Assembly: GCA_024234395.1 (NCBI GenBank)
Contig: JACKOH010000002.1
Location: 310,001 to 374,000, forward strand
Direction of reading: 5' to 3'
DNA length: 64,000 nucleotides
Source of the DNA: Pseudomonadales bacterium
Lineage (GTDB): Bacteria > Pseudomonadota > Gammaproteobacteria > Pseudomonadales > Pseudohongiellaceae
Part shown: piece by piece, positions 41,882 through 51,026 of the stretch
How positions within the stretch are numbered: the first letter of the stretch is position 1
Layout of the letters: each line of letters begins with the position of its first letter
The notes under the pieces: generated by a model
Database searches by the model: none
The model's input: the letters and a program-made list of their open reading frames with translations, nothing else
What the model was told of the DNA's origin: nothing
Translations under genes and position numbers: made by a program

Positions 41882-43648
41882 ATGCAACAACGACCTGAAG
41901 CATTACCGGCAGCGGAAGTCATTAACATGCTCCGTAACAGGGTCGCCCGGAATCCGGGTGACCTTGACACGGCGCTGATGCTCGGCTCCGCACTCTACCA
42001 GGCCGGCAGACTCCCCGAGTCCATCGCCGCCTTCAAGTCCCTCCTTAACCAGAATCCGAACCATCCGCAAGCCCTGCTGCTGCTGGCCAGATCCGAAGCC
42101 CAGACAGGCAACCCCGGTGCGGCATTGAAAGCCCTTGCGCGTGCCCAGCAGGTCGATGCCGGCAATAATCAGGTATGGCAGGTAGCGGTGGCATTGGCTG
42201 CCGATGCCAGAGACTGGACTGAGTTATTGCGGATCGGCACAGACTGGACCCGGGTGCATCCCGATTCCATCGAAGGCTGGCAGGCGCTGTCCCGCGCGCA
42301 CTTTGAAGAGTCCCGTTTCCAGGAAGCTATTGCCGCCTATGACCGGGTACTGGCTTTGCAGCCAGGCAATCCAACTTTTCTTATCGGTGCCGCGCGCCTC
42401 GCCATCGCTGCGCAACGCTATCAGCAGGCCCGGGACTATCTCGAGGAAGCCGGCAAATTTGCGCCGGACTCTGCAGATCTGTTTTACACCCTGGGAAGGC
42501 TGCATCACCTCACCGGTGAACTGGAGACAGCCGAACAGTATTACCGGCGTGCCATTGCCGCCCGACCTGGTTTCGCCACTGCCTATGTTGAGCTTGGAAC
42601 CCTGCGGGAAGGCAGACTGGACGATGAGGAAATCCGCGCCATCCTTCAATTGTTCACCGACCCTTCCATACATCCGGAGTATCGGGTCATGCTCGGCTTC
42701 ACCCTGGGTGACGCACTGGATCGACGCAGTGACTTTGACCAGGCGTTCAGAGCCTGGGATCAGGCGAATGCGATTGATCAGAAACTGTCCGGGCAGGAGG
42801 GAATCGTTCACCGCCCCGAGCAGGTTGAAGACGAACCACGATTGCTGGCCGGAATGTTCAACACTTCTATGGATCTGGAACCGGAATCTGACTCTGGTAC
42901 CGAGCCGCGACCGATTTTCGTAGTCGGGATGCCGCGCTCCGGCACTACCCTGGTGGAATCGATCCTCGCTTCTCATTCCGAGGTTTACGGTGCCGGTGAG
43001 TTGCCAACGCTTTATGACATTCATGAAAAGCTGATGAGCCGGGCCCGGAACAGCGGTATCGATGCGGCACTCGATTTGCTGCGCCGGGAAGCTGGCAACT
43101 GGCGCAAACGCTACCTGGACGCTCTGCCAGCGAGTGGCGGCGCCAGCAGTGTGGTGGACAAACAACCGCTGAATTTCCGTTCCATCGGCCTGATCCGCCT
43201 GCTGTTCCCGGAGTCACCGATAATTTATACCCGGCGCGCGCCGATGGATGTCGGACTCTCAATTTATCGGCACAAGTTCTCCAAGAATTGGCCGTGCGCA
43301 CACAGTCTGAGTGACATCGGGCACTTCTATGGAGTGCATCAACGCATAATGGAACTCTGGCAGTCACGATATGGCCCGGCGATTCACGTTGTGGATCATA
43401 AGGCGCTGGTCAATGACCCGCAAACTGAAATCAGCCGGCTATTGGCCTTCTGCAGTCTCGATCCGCAAGCGGCCTGTTTTGAACCGCACAAGACAAAACG
43501 ACCGATCGCCACGTTCAGCTCTGTGCAGGTTCGGCAACCGCTGTCGGCAGCCTTCTCGGGCCGGGCGGGCCGCTATGCGATGCAACTGGAACCCTTGCGG
43601 CAGGCACTGGTCAAAGCCGGCGTGGTGCTCCAGAGTGACTCCGGGTAG
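41882..43648 (+). CDS. TPR-domain sulfotransferase
   Basis: Protein of 588 residues in two parts. Residues 1-240 are tetratricopeptide repeats (such as DLDTALMLGSALYQAGRLPESIAAFKSLL and ADLFYTLGRLHHLTGELETAEQYYRRAIAARP). Residues 305-575 are a sulfotransferase domain with the PAPS 5'-phosphosulfate loop VVGMPRSGTTLVESI and the 3'-phosphate region around YTRRAPMDVGLSIY. No signal peptide, so it acts in the cytosol. The TPR part probably selects a protein or peptide acceptor. Its operon position after a TonB receptor suggests a role in uptake of, or modification linked to, the receptor's ligand. Confidence 0.9.
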   Translation: MQQRPEALPAAEVINMLRNRVARNPGDLDTALMLGSALYQAGRLPESIAAFKSLLNQNPNHPQALLLLARSEAQTGNPGAALKALARAQQVDAGNNQVWQVAVALAADARDWTELLRIGTDWTRVHPDSIEGWQALSRAHFEESRFQEAIAAYDRVLALQPGNPTFLIGAARLAIAAQRYQQARDYLEEAGKFAPDSADLFYTLGRLHHLTGELETAEQYYRRAIAARPGFATAYVELGTLREGRLDDEEIRAILQLFTDPSIHPEYRVMLGFTLGDALDRRSDFDQAFRAWDQANAIDQKLSGQEGIVHRPEQVEDEPRLLAGMFNTSMDLEPESDSGTEPRPIFVVGMPRSGTTLVESILASHSEVYGAGELPTLYDIHEKLMSRARNSGIDAALDLLRREAGNWRKRYLDALPASGGASSVVDKQPLNFRSIGLIRLLFPESPIIYTRRAPMDVGLSIYRHKFSKNWPCAHSLSDIGHFYGVHQRIMELWQSRYGPAIHVVDHKALVNDPQTEISRLLAFCSLDPQAACFEPHKTKRPIATFSSVQVRQPLSAAFSGRAGRYAMQLEPLRQALVKAGVVLQSDSG

Positions 43649-43813
43649 CACTGCAACGGGGTTCAGCTTTATGCAACGGCGCTGACAGTACTCGGTAAAG
43701 AAATACCCAGGAACGACGTAACGAATCAACCGGCAAAGGTATCTCGACGTATTATTACCAGGCGAAACTCTGATTCTTGATTCCTGTCTGACCACTAACG
43801 GGAGACTGAACTT

Positions 43814-44356
43814 ATGTCCAGGCTGAAACGACTGACTGTTAACACCCTTGCGCTGCTGTTGCTGACTGGTCTTCAAGCCGTGTACGCACAGGATCCACTG
43901 ACCGGCACCCGTCTCAGAGCCGCCGGTACTGCCAGTCCCCGTACCTCGATACAGTTTGGCGAACCGGATGAGGTGGCCCAGATACGGAACAAGCTGGAAG
44001 CTGACAAGACTGACGAAGCCCTGCAATTGGCGCTGGGTTATGTGGAGCAGACCGATAAGGCCGGCAGGGATACGCTGAGTCGTTTCTACGCCCGCAACTC
44101 TCTGTGCGCGGTCTACACGGTCATTCGGGAACTGGAAAAAGCCGAACAGGAATGCAGCAGGGCCGTTGAACTCATGCCGGCACAGTGGTCGGGCTGGAAT
44201 AATCGGGGAACCGCCCGTTATCTGGCTGGTGACATGATCGGCGCCCAGCAGGATTTCCTGCGGGCACTGGAGCAAGCCGGGGATCAACAGGGCGTTGTGG
44301 ATCTGCTACGCCACAATCTGTCGTTGCTGGACGTCCCGGCGCCAGCGCTTGAATAA
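43814..44356 (+). CDS. Secreted TPR-repeat protein
   Basis: Protein of 180 residues with signal peptide (LALLLLTGLQAVYAQD) and two to three TPR units from residue about 60 (DEALQLALGYVEQTDKAG, LCAVYTVIRELEKAEQECSRAVELMP, GWNNRGTARYLAGDMIGAQQDFLRALEQ). It lies 165 bp after the sulfotransferase gene and may be its own unit. Periplasmic scaffold; partner unknown. GGGAGACTGAACTT before the ATG is a fair ribosome site. Confidence 0.78.
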   Translation: MSRLKRLTVNTLALLLLTGLQAVYAQDPLTGTRLRAAGTASPRTSIQFGEPDEVAQIRNKLEADKTDEALQLALGYVEQTDKAGRDTLSRFYARNSLCAVYTVIRELEKAEQECSRAVELMPAQWSGWNNRGTARYLAGDMIGAQQDFLRALEQAGDQQGVVDLLRHNLSLLDVPAPALE

Positions 44357-44405
44357 GGCCTGATTAAGGGAAGTACCCGGATCGGCAGCCGGTCCGTCCG
44401 GCCAT

Positions 44406-45452
44406 TCAGACTACCGCCGGTTCAAGCAGGGTCAGGGAACCTTTATCCGCATCCACCCTTGCTCTGACCCCCAGTGGTATGACCGTCTTATCCTCCACAT
44501 GACCAAACATGAGTCCGCGGAGTACCGGTACATCCAGTGGCTCACATCGATCCCGGATTACCTGTTCCATACTGAAGGTGTTGCTATCGTAATCGGCGTC
44601 GCTGAATTTGCCGAAGGCGATGCCGGCCACCTGCTCCAGTTTACCTGTCAGCCACAGATGCGTAAGCATGCGGTCGACGCTGTAAGGAGGTTCATCGACA
44701 TCTTCGAGAAACAGGATGGCGTTTTCAAAATCCGGTTCAAATGGCGTGCCCAGCAGGGTCACCAGCAATGACAGGTTGCCACCCACCAGGCGACCCTCGG
44801 CTATACCCTTTACTATCGCCGTAACGCGATTTTCACGGTCGACGACGCCAGGTCGCGTTTCGAAGGCAGGCGGCTCACCGACCCGCGTTTCCTGTTCAGG
44901 CTCAAGCAGCACGCGCCGGTACTGCTCGTAGGAATAATCGCTGAGATTACTGCCGGCCATCGGTCCATGGAAAGTGACCAGGCCGGTACGCAGATTGATA
45001 GCGTTAAGAATTGCTGTGATGTCACTGTAACCCATCAGCAGCTTGGGATTATCGGCAATGCTGTCGTAAGCGAGATCGCGCAGCAGACGGCCCGAACCAT
45101 AACCGCCACGCACACAGAATATGGCATCGACCTCGGGGTCGGCGAACATCTGATTCAGATCCTCGGCCCGTTGCCGGTCGTTACCGGCCAGATACTGGTT
45201 GCGCTGAAAAAGATTGGGCGACGCCTTGGCCTGGAAACCCAGGGAGCGAACAAAGTCCATGGCGGCCAGCAGGTCTTCGTTTTCCGGCGCATTGCTGGCC
45301 GGCGTCACCAGTCCGATGGTCATGCCCGCTCGCAGCCGGGCCGGTTTTATCAGTCCAGAATTGGTAGCGGCAGCACCGGCCTGCCCCGGCATACCCGCAG
45401 CGGCCACCATTGTTGAAAGCGTGCCAATAAGTTCCCGTCTGGTCAGCGCCAT
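44406..45452 (-). CDS. LD-carboxypeptidase / MccF-like peptidase S66
   Basis: Protein of 348 residues. A Tat-like leader (ALTRRELIGTLSTMVAAAG) precedes the S66 fold. The nucleophile serine is in LLMGYSDITAIL, preceded by IFCVRGGYGSGRLL. The Glu-His part of the triad lies in the C-terminal domain (FLEDVDEPPYSVDRML and LMFGHVEDKTVIPLG). Such enzymes trim the terminal D-Ala from murein tetrapeptides or cleave microcin-like aminoacyl nucleotides. The leader suggests a periplasmic form acting in peptidoglycan recycling. GGAGG nine bases before the ATG. Upstream lies the IS element. Confidence 0.87.
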   Translation of the reverse strand: MALTRRELIGTLSTMVAAAGMPGQAGAAATNSGLIKPARLRAGMTIGLVTPASNAPENEDLLAAMDFVRSLGFQAKASPNLFQRNQYLAGNDRQRAEDLNQMFADPEVDAIFCVRGGYGSGRLLRDLAYDSIADNPKLLMGYSDITAILNAINLRTGLVTFHGPMAGSNLSDYSYEQYRRVLLEPEQETRVGEPPAFETRPGVVDRENRVTAIVKGIAEGRLVGGNLSLLVTLLGTPFEPDFENAILFLEDVDEPPYSVDRMLTHLWLTGKLEQVAGIAFGKFSDADYDSNTFSMEQVIRDRCEPLDVPVLRGLMFGHVEDKTVIPLGVRARVDADKGSLTLLEPAVV

Positions 45453-45599
45453 GCTGTAAATCCTCCACGGTTTCTAGCGACTGATATCCTTTCGAAGGCT
45501 AGCCGATGCACTGCGCCTTGTCCATTTTAAGGAACCTCTTACATGGACACCGCCCGTTTGCCAAGTGAATTCCATTGACGAATAGTGGTCGATTGCAGT

Positions 45600-45715
45600 C
45601 TTACATCCGGCCTGTTTATGGATCTTTGCTCCTGGCCTCTATGAACTTCGCCGACGGGGCCCTATCTGATCAAAGAGGTTATCACCTCAAGAGGTTCCTC
45701 GGGTTTGACCCGTCG
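45600..45715 (-). ncRNA. Putative bridge/seek RNA of the IS element
   Basis: Non-coding end downstream of the transposase. Read on the minus strand, stem CGACGGG/CCCGTCG (45709-45715 with 45652-45658) closes a loop holding GGAACCTCT (complement of 45690-45698), a hairpin GAGGT-GATA-ACCTC (45675-45688) and ATCAGAT (complement of 45664-45670). The first part equals the left flank of the insertion, the second pairs with the right flank. Further on, TTCAT and ATGTAAG (45641-45645, 45600-45606) match the element's own ends. This is the layout of target- and donor-binding loops described for IS110 bridge RNAs. Ends are approximate. Confidence 0.7.
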
Positions 45716-45804
45716 CGGTCTGACCTGTTTCGTCATAGCTTCACTTATGCAATCGTTGGATGACCTCCGTTACTCGTTATTTCAGGGGCATTTCAGACCT
45801 GTGT

Positions 45805-46845
45805 TCACGCACTACCCCGACTTAACCGATAGGTTTCCTGCCTGGTTAACAATACCCAGGCGATTCTCGCCATCTTATTGGCTAACGCCACAGCGACCTC
45901 GTTGACATGGCAGCGTTGCAGCAACTGTTCTACCCACGGATTGCCACCTGGTAAACCCTTCTTCAGGCGTCGTCGCACATGGTGGATCACCGCCCTGGCG
46001 CCATGGATCAAAAGACTGCGCAAATAGCCATCACCTCGCTTACTGATCCCCAGCAAGCGCTCTTTGCCACCAGATGAAGCCTGCCGAGGAACCAACCCCA
46101 GATACGCAGCAAGCTGCCGTCCATTACCAAACCCCTCCCCATCGGCAACAGTCGCCGCGAGCGCAGAGGCAGTGAGCAAGCCAATGCCAGGAATAGTCTC
46201 CAGCCGCTGACTCCGCTCATTGTTCTCGTGCCAACTCTTCAGCTGCCTCTCCAGGCGCTTTACTCGATCTATCAACTGATCATGTTCTGCCTTAAGCTCT
46301 GCCAGCAGATACCTGGTGAGCATCGGCAGCTCATTCTCCCCATCTTCCAAGATGCCAGCCAACCGCTGCGAGATACTGTTCGTGCCTTGTGGAAGACAAA
46401 TGCCAAACTCCGCCAAGACCGCACGGAGATGGTTACTCAGGGCAACGCGCTGACTGACCAGTTGCTGCCGAGCGTGGTGCAGATGCAAGACGGCCTGTTG
46501 TTCTGGACTTTTAAGGGGCACGAACCGCATCGAGGGCCGTTGTACCGCTTCACAGATCGCCTCAGCATCGTTGCGGTCATTCTTATTCGATTTCAGGTAC
46601 GGTTTCACAAAGGCCGGAGCCATCATTCCTACCTGGTGACCTAACCCGCTCAACGTCCTGTTCCAGTAATGACAGCCGCCACACGCCTCCATGCCAATAA
46701 GGCAGGGTGGGAGCTTCGCGAAAAACTTCCGCACCTGGCTTCGAGAGAGTCGCTTGCGCAGCACGGTCTTACCATTCTCACTAATCGCATGTACCTGAAA
46801 CACATTCTTTGCCAAATCCAAACCAATCACGCTAATCTTGTCCAT
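45805..46845 (-). CDS. IS110-family transposase (DEDD recombinase)
   Basis: Protein of 346 residues. The N-terminal RuvC-like DEDD domain has D10 (GLDLAKNVF), E53 (LIGMEACGG), D90 and D93 (NKNDRNDAEAI). A coiled-coil middle (RVKRLERQLKSW) precedes the C-terminal transposase_20 domain with ETIPGIGLLTASALAATVAD and RQASSGGKERLLGISKRGDG, where the catalytic serine is expected. Full length without frameshift, so the element may still be active. AGAGG nine bases before the ATG supports the start. It recombines donor and target DNA guided by the element's own RNA. Confidence 0.95.
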   Translation of the reverse strand: MDKISVIGLDLAKNVFQVHAISENGKTVLRKRLSRSQVRKFFAKLPPCLIGMEACGGCHYWNRTLSGLGHQVGMMAPAFVKPYLKSNKNDRNDAEAICEAVQRPSMRFVPLKSPEQQAVLHLHHARQQLVSQRVALSNHLRAVLAEFGICLPQGTNSISQRLAGILEDGENELPMLTRYLLAELKAEHDQLIDRVKRLERQLKSWHENNERSQRLETIPGIGLLTASALAATVADGEGFGNGRQLAAYLGLVPRQASSGGKERLLGISKRGDGYLRSLLIHGARAVIHHVRRRLKKGLPGGNPWVEQLLQRCHVNEVAVALANKMARIAWVLLTRQETYRLSRGSA

Positions 46846-46935
46846 GGATACCGTCCTCTCTGTTAGTTGATGGGTAACGCTTCAACTATGGCACTTTGAT
46901 GCCGATTTGGGGAGGGCGGTGTCCATTTCATCTGA

Positions 46936-49356
46936 TTAATGCAGAGCACGTCGTAGATGATTGGCAGGCAACGCCAGCGCCGCATAACAGCACACCGCAA
47001 TCAGCAGGCTGGCACTGATGCCGGCCCACATGGAGATGGCCACGGCGAATACCGAGGCCAGGACACCGGTGGCGCCATTGATGCCCCACATCCAGGGCAG
47101 ACAGGACTCGGCGTATTCGCGGAATAATCGGAGGCCGAGCGGGAAACACATGCCCATGGGAAAGGCGACGATGGCGACGATTACCACCACGATCAAACAG
47201 CGGACCAGCAGCGATTGATCGATGGTGTTATCGATGACCGGACCCGAAATCAGGTAGATAAGGAACAGCAGTCCGGCGATGAGCGCGGGCAGCCACAGTG
47301 TCCAGCGGCTGGACCGGTTTACCGCGAAGCAGTCGGACACGAAACTGCCGAGCCCGGCAGAGAGGATCATCGAGAACAACAGCACGCTGACTGCATAGAC
47401 CGGGTGTCCCAGATAAACGGAATAGCGTTGAATCAACGGAATCTGAACCATCATGAAGCCGGTCCCGATCAACCCGAAATACAGCAGGCCGCTGGGAAAT
47501 ACTCCGGCCGGCAGGACCGGGACACCGGCCTTGAACAGAGGAATGAGGATGACCAGAACCACACCCAGCACACTGAGCCCACACAATATCAGCAATGTGT
47601 AAGTTGCCAGCAGATTGCCTCCCGCCACAATGCCCAGCTCTTCCAGATCCACCGCGTCACTGAACAGGGCACCGGGTTTGAGAATATTGAAAAAATAGGG
47701 CCTGCTGTCGGTGGGAGGCGTAAAGTCCAGCCATTCATGACTGGTCGCCTGTTCCAGCGCCGCTACCGATGGGGCATTGAGAACCTGTCGTATCAGCGCA
47801 TTGTCGCTGGGATGGCGGGGGGACTGAATAATCGTGAACCGGTAGCGATCGGCTACCGCTTCAAGCGTATCCAAATCGGTAGCTGACAACGGTTCGGGAG
47901 ACACCAGCAGCGTCGCCACGCTGTTCCGCGCCACCAGGGCAATGTGGGAGGCCGGGTCGGTGACGCCCCGCTCCAGCAGGGAAGCGGCCGCCAGGGACAA
48001 CAGCCGGTTGGTTTCGGACAGGGCTTCGGGCGAATACCAGCGCGAGACACTGAACAAACCGTCAGGGTTCAGCCGGTTCAGGAAAATCTGCCAGCCTTCC
48101 ACGGTATAAAGTCCATTCTCCGACAGTGTGAACGCTCCGGCTCCGGTGGCCGCCCAGGTATCGATAAGGGACATCTGGATCAGGTCGTAGTGCCGGTCGA
48201 CCCGGGTCAGATAGGAACGGGCCTCATCGTGCACAAATTGCACCTCCGGCTGATTGGCCAGATTGACGAAATCCCGCATTTCGTTTTCCAGCAGATCCAG
48301 AATCGCCCCGTTGATCTCTATACCGGTGATAGTGGTACTGTCAGCCCACAGGGCGGTGAGAATGTCCCTGCCACCACCGACACCGATCACCGCCACATCG
48401 CCGTGCGGTCGCAAATGATAGGGCAGTGCCGTGACGTCGTATTGTGGCCACTCCAACTCGTCCCGATTGCCGTCCCATCCTGTTACCGCAGTACCGGCTT
48501 CTCCGTCAATTACCAGCGGATACAGCTGCATTCCGGGAATCGATGGCGCTCCCTCACCGGCCCCCCAATAAAATGGCCCGCCCTCTTCCCAGATGGGATG
48601 CAGCAGAATTTGCCCGTGAATAGTCCAGTACTCGCGCATGGTTTCGTCATAGGTGAGGGTGTTGCCCTTAGGGTGGAAAACCCGCAATCCGTGAATAGAC
48701 TGATGATTGATGAGGGCCGCAACCGTCACCAGTCCCGCCACTCCCAACCACGCCAGGGACAGTCTTTTACCGCTGAGCCTGGCGAAACAGGTGGTCCCCA
48801 GCAGAGCTACAGCCGCCACCATGAACGTGGCACTGGAAATATCCAGGGCATTCAGCAATGCCAGGCAGCCTATGCTGCCGATGGCGGCACCGACCAGATC
48901 CACAGCATAGATGAAGCCACTGTTCCCGGGCACCTGGGTCAGAGCAACTGTGACCACCACACCACTGAAGAAAAACGGAATGGCTATGGCAACTGTAATC
49001 ATGGTCAGCAGCAACACTCGCGTGGCATCCCAGCCTTCGCGAATATCCAGTGTGGTGAGCACGATCACCGCATGACAGAGAATGGTGCCGATGGCAAACA
49101 ACAGGCTGTAAAGGAACAGGTTGTGAAAAGCCCGCGCACGCGAAAAACTGGCTGGTCTCAGGTAAACCCAGAGGGCCCCGGCCGCCATACCGAACATGGC
49201 CATGGAGACAGCAAAAAAAGACAAGTGGTACCATGTAACGACAGACAGCAGCCGCGTATTGAGAATTTCCAGCAGCAGGGTGGAGGACGTCAGGAAAAAA
49301 AGCCCGGCCAGGAACAGGCGATCGGTGGGCTGCCTGGTTGCGGTTATGGTGGTCAC
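46936..49356 (-). CDS. Spermidine-synthase-like protein fused to membrane domains
   Basis: Protein of 806 residues. About seven N-terminal membrane helices (from LFLAGLFFLTSSTLLLEILN), a soluble SAM-binding spermidine-synthase-like domain (DVAVIGVGGGRDILTAL, TGIEINGAIL, HDEARSYL, YDLIQMSLIDTW) at about residues 300-500, and six further helices to the end. The helix preceding LLEIL is typical of the fused speE-like family found in marine bacteria. Polyamine synthesis is not proven; the family may methylate or aminopropylate other molecules. The stop codon TAA falls within the flanking sequence of the IS, so the IS inserted just behind the gene without damaging it. Confidence 0.83.
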   Translation of the reverse strand: MTTITATRQPTDRLFLAGLFFLTSSTLLLEILNTRLLSVVTWYHLSFFAVSMAMFGMAAGALWVYLRPASFSRARAFHNLFLYSLLFAIGTILCHAVIVLTTLDIREGWDATRVLLLTMITVAIAIPFFFSGVVVTVALTQVPGNSGFIYAVDLVGAAIGSIGCLALLNALDISSATFMVAAVALLGTTCFARLSGKRLSLAWLGVAGLVTVAALINHQSIHGLRVFHPKGNTLTYDETMREYWTIHGQILLHPIWEEGGPFYWGAGEGAPSIPGMQLYPLVIDGEAGTAVTGWDGNRDELEWPQYDVTALPYHLRPHGDVAVIGVGGGRDILTALWADSTTITGIEINGAILDLLENEMRDFVNLANQPEVQFVHDEARSYLTRVDRHYDLIQMSLIDTWAATGAGAFTLSENGLYTVEGWQIFLNRLNPDGLFSVSRWYSPEALSETNRLLSLAAASLLERGVTDPASHIALVARNSVATLLVSPEPLSATDLDTLEAVADRYRFTIIQSPRHPSDNALIRQVLNAPSVAALEQATSHEWLDFTPPTDSRPYFFNILKPGALFSDAVDLEELGIVAGGNLLATYTLLILCGLSVLGVVLVILIPLFKAGVPVLPAGVFPSGLLYFGLIGTGFMMVQIPLIQRYSVYLGHPVYAVSVLLFSMILSAGLGSFVSDCFAVNRSSRWTLWLPALIAGLLFLIYLISGPVIDNTIDQSLLVRCLIVVVIVAIVAFPMGMCFPLGLRLFREYAESCLPWMWGINGATGVLASVFAVAISMWAGISASLLIAVCCYAALALPANHLRRALH

Positions 49357-49458
49357 TTCAATCTCTGTTCAGGTTTTATTTAGGTGCTGTCGATTAGCCG
49401 CCCGTTATCAGGCTGCTGGTCAAAATTGCGGCTGCCGGACTCCATGAAAGCTGCGGCG

Positions 49459-50784
49459 TCAGGCTCCAGGGATTTTTTTGCCGTCCCGACCGGGTCCTGA
49501 GCCGATGCCTATCACCAACCCGAACCAGGCGGCCGCCAGTACGAACTGCGACAGCAGGACCAGCCGATCCCCGGGCAACATGGATGCCGCGTATAGCTGG
49601 CCCAGGTTGGCAGCATCGCCGTAAACCGAAAACACAAGCATCGGTGCGGCACCGGGATTTTGCAGTGCGCCGTTCACATCATCAGGAATCGGCAGAAATA
49701 TGCGAAAGGCCAGCGCCTGTACGACAATCAGGGGCGCAAAGAATAACACTTTTCGCAGTCGATCAGTATCGCTCCAGGGCAGTGTCTCCATCACCCTGCC
49801 GAACAGTACCAGTACTGCCGGATAGGCCCAGAACACCAGCCGGTCGGTATGAAAGCCTGCCGTCGCAGCCACCAGTGCCATGCCCAGCAGGTACAGCAGG
49901 ACGTCCTGGTGGGTGCCGAGAAATACCAGCATCCTGCGATTGAGGCGCAACAGGATGATACCGGGCAGTACCCCGAAAGCGGTACACCATGCCAGCGGAT
50001 AAATGGAAGTCTTCTGCAGCAGCTGGTTGACCACTCCCAGCATCTGCACTTGGTATCGGTAGTCACCGGTCGAAACCACCAGTGCATTGGCCAGTACGAT
50101 ACCGGCCAGGGTCGCCAGCAGTGGTACCGTGGCCAGCAGTATGGTCTTCAGGGATCGCAGCTCCATAAAAGGAAACTGGCGGCGTAGTTTCGCCGCCTGG
50201 CAGAAACACACCAGCAACACTGCGCAGAAAACCAGTTCACGGAACAGGACACCGATAAAACCGATAGCCCCCAAGAACAGAGCCGATTTAGCGTCCAACC
50301 CGGTAATCCTGCGGTTCAGCACCAGCAACAGCAGCATAAAAAACAAGGCTGCGGGATCGGCATAGGCTGGAAGATAGAACACGAAGCGAAATGGAAAATT
50401 GGGACTGCTTACCGCCAGGATCAGCAATGCCAGGATCAGCGCGTCGCTGCGCAGAAACTCGCGCAGATAAAGGCCCAGTAAAATCAGTCCGCCGGCCCCG
50501 AAGGCCAGATTCAGGACGGTGAAGCCGGTCATCAGATGGTCGGGAAACAGCTTGCCCACCAGCCAGGGCAACGCCACCCGCGAGGCAAATGGTCGCAATT
50601 CCTCTACCGGCTGGCCTGCGGCGACCTGCTGGGCCATATGAAAATAGGATTGGGAATCGTAGGGGTGACCTTCGCCAAAGCTGACCCGGGGTTGGCTCAG
50701 GGCGTAGAACACCAGCAAGGCCAGCAGCCCCGCCAGTAAAAGTTTCGGAACTGATCCCCTCAGGGGGCTGGTTCTGTCGAGCAT
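49459..50784 (-). CDS. Multi-pass membrane protein of unknown function
   Basis: Protein of 441 residues with about 11 membrane helices. The first loop (FGEGHPYDSQSYFHMAQQVAAGQPVEE then RPFASRVALPWLVG) has the Asp and Arg residues at the position used by GT-C glycosyltransferases, and the pattern of helices is also like them. No certain family. It lies 100 bp after the spermidine-synthase-like gene in transcription terms before it, same strand, so co-expression is possible. The gene begins divergent to the aminotransferase, with 240 bp between. Confidence 0.6.
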   Translation of the reverse strand: MLDRTSPLRGSVPKLLLAGLLALLVFYALSQPRVSFGEGHPYDSQSYFHMAQQVAAGQPVEELRPFASRVALPWLVGKLFPDHLMTGFTVLNLAFGAGGLILLGLYLREFLRSDALILALLILAVSSPNFPFRFVFYLPAYADPAALFFMLLLLVLNRRITGLDAKSALFLGAIGFIGVLFRELVFCAVLLVCFCQAAKLRRQFPFMELRSLKTILLATVPLLATLAGIVLANALVVSTGDYRYQVQMLGVVNQLLQKTSIYPLAWCTAFGVLPGIILLRLNRRMLVFLGTHQDVLLYLLGMALVAATAGFHTDRLVFWAYPAVLVLFGRVMETLPWSDTDRLRKVLFFAPLIVVQALAFRIFLPIPDDVNGALQNPGAAPMLVFSVYGDAANLGQLYAASMLPGDRLVLLSQFVLAAAWFGLVIGIGSGPGRDGKKIPGA

Positions 50785-51026
50785 CGGGTTTCCCGGGGTG
50801 CCGGTTGATCAAGCCCGGATTGTGGCGGAGTCGCGGCACCAGCGCAACCTGTCCAAGGCCTGTCAAGTTAACCATCACAGGCCCCTGCGAGACTCCTCCG
50901 CCGGTTCGACCGGCACATGAAGGCACTGCCATCGCGGTTCAGTGGTTGCGGGGTATCCTCTAACCAAAATCCTGGCGATGAGTTAGACTGCGGTTTGCCC
51001 AGCAACTCAGCAACAGGCTTTCGCCC

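Larger units (their letters stand above)
45540..46933 (-). mobile_element. IS110-family, IS1111-type insertion sequence
   Basis: About 1,394 bp. Subterminal 13-bp inverted repeats ATGGACACCGCCC (45543-45555) and GGGCGGTGTCCAT (46914-46926) and a single DEDD transposase define it. The longer non-coding end (about 265 bp) is downstream of the transposase, as in the IS1111 group. It is flanked by GGAACCT-CT on the left and CT-GATTA on the right, so its removal restores GGAACCTCTGATTA, the terminal repeat found on the MITE-like element at 1913. CT at both edges fits the core dinucleotide of IS110-type recombination. Confidence 0.9.

Noticed and set aside
47944..49383. 479-codon plus-strand frame opposite the spermidine-synthase-like gene
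   Set aside because: Gln/Arg/Gly-rich shadow of a membrane-protein gene.
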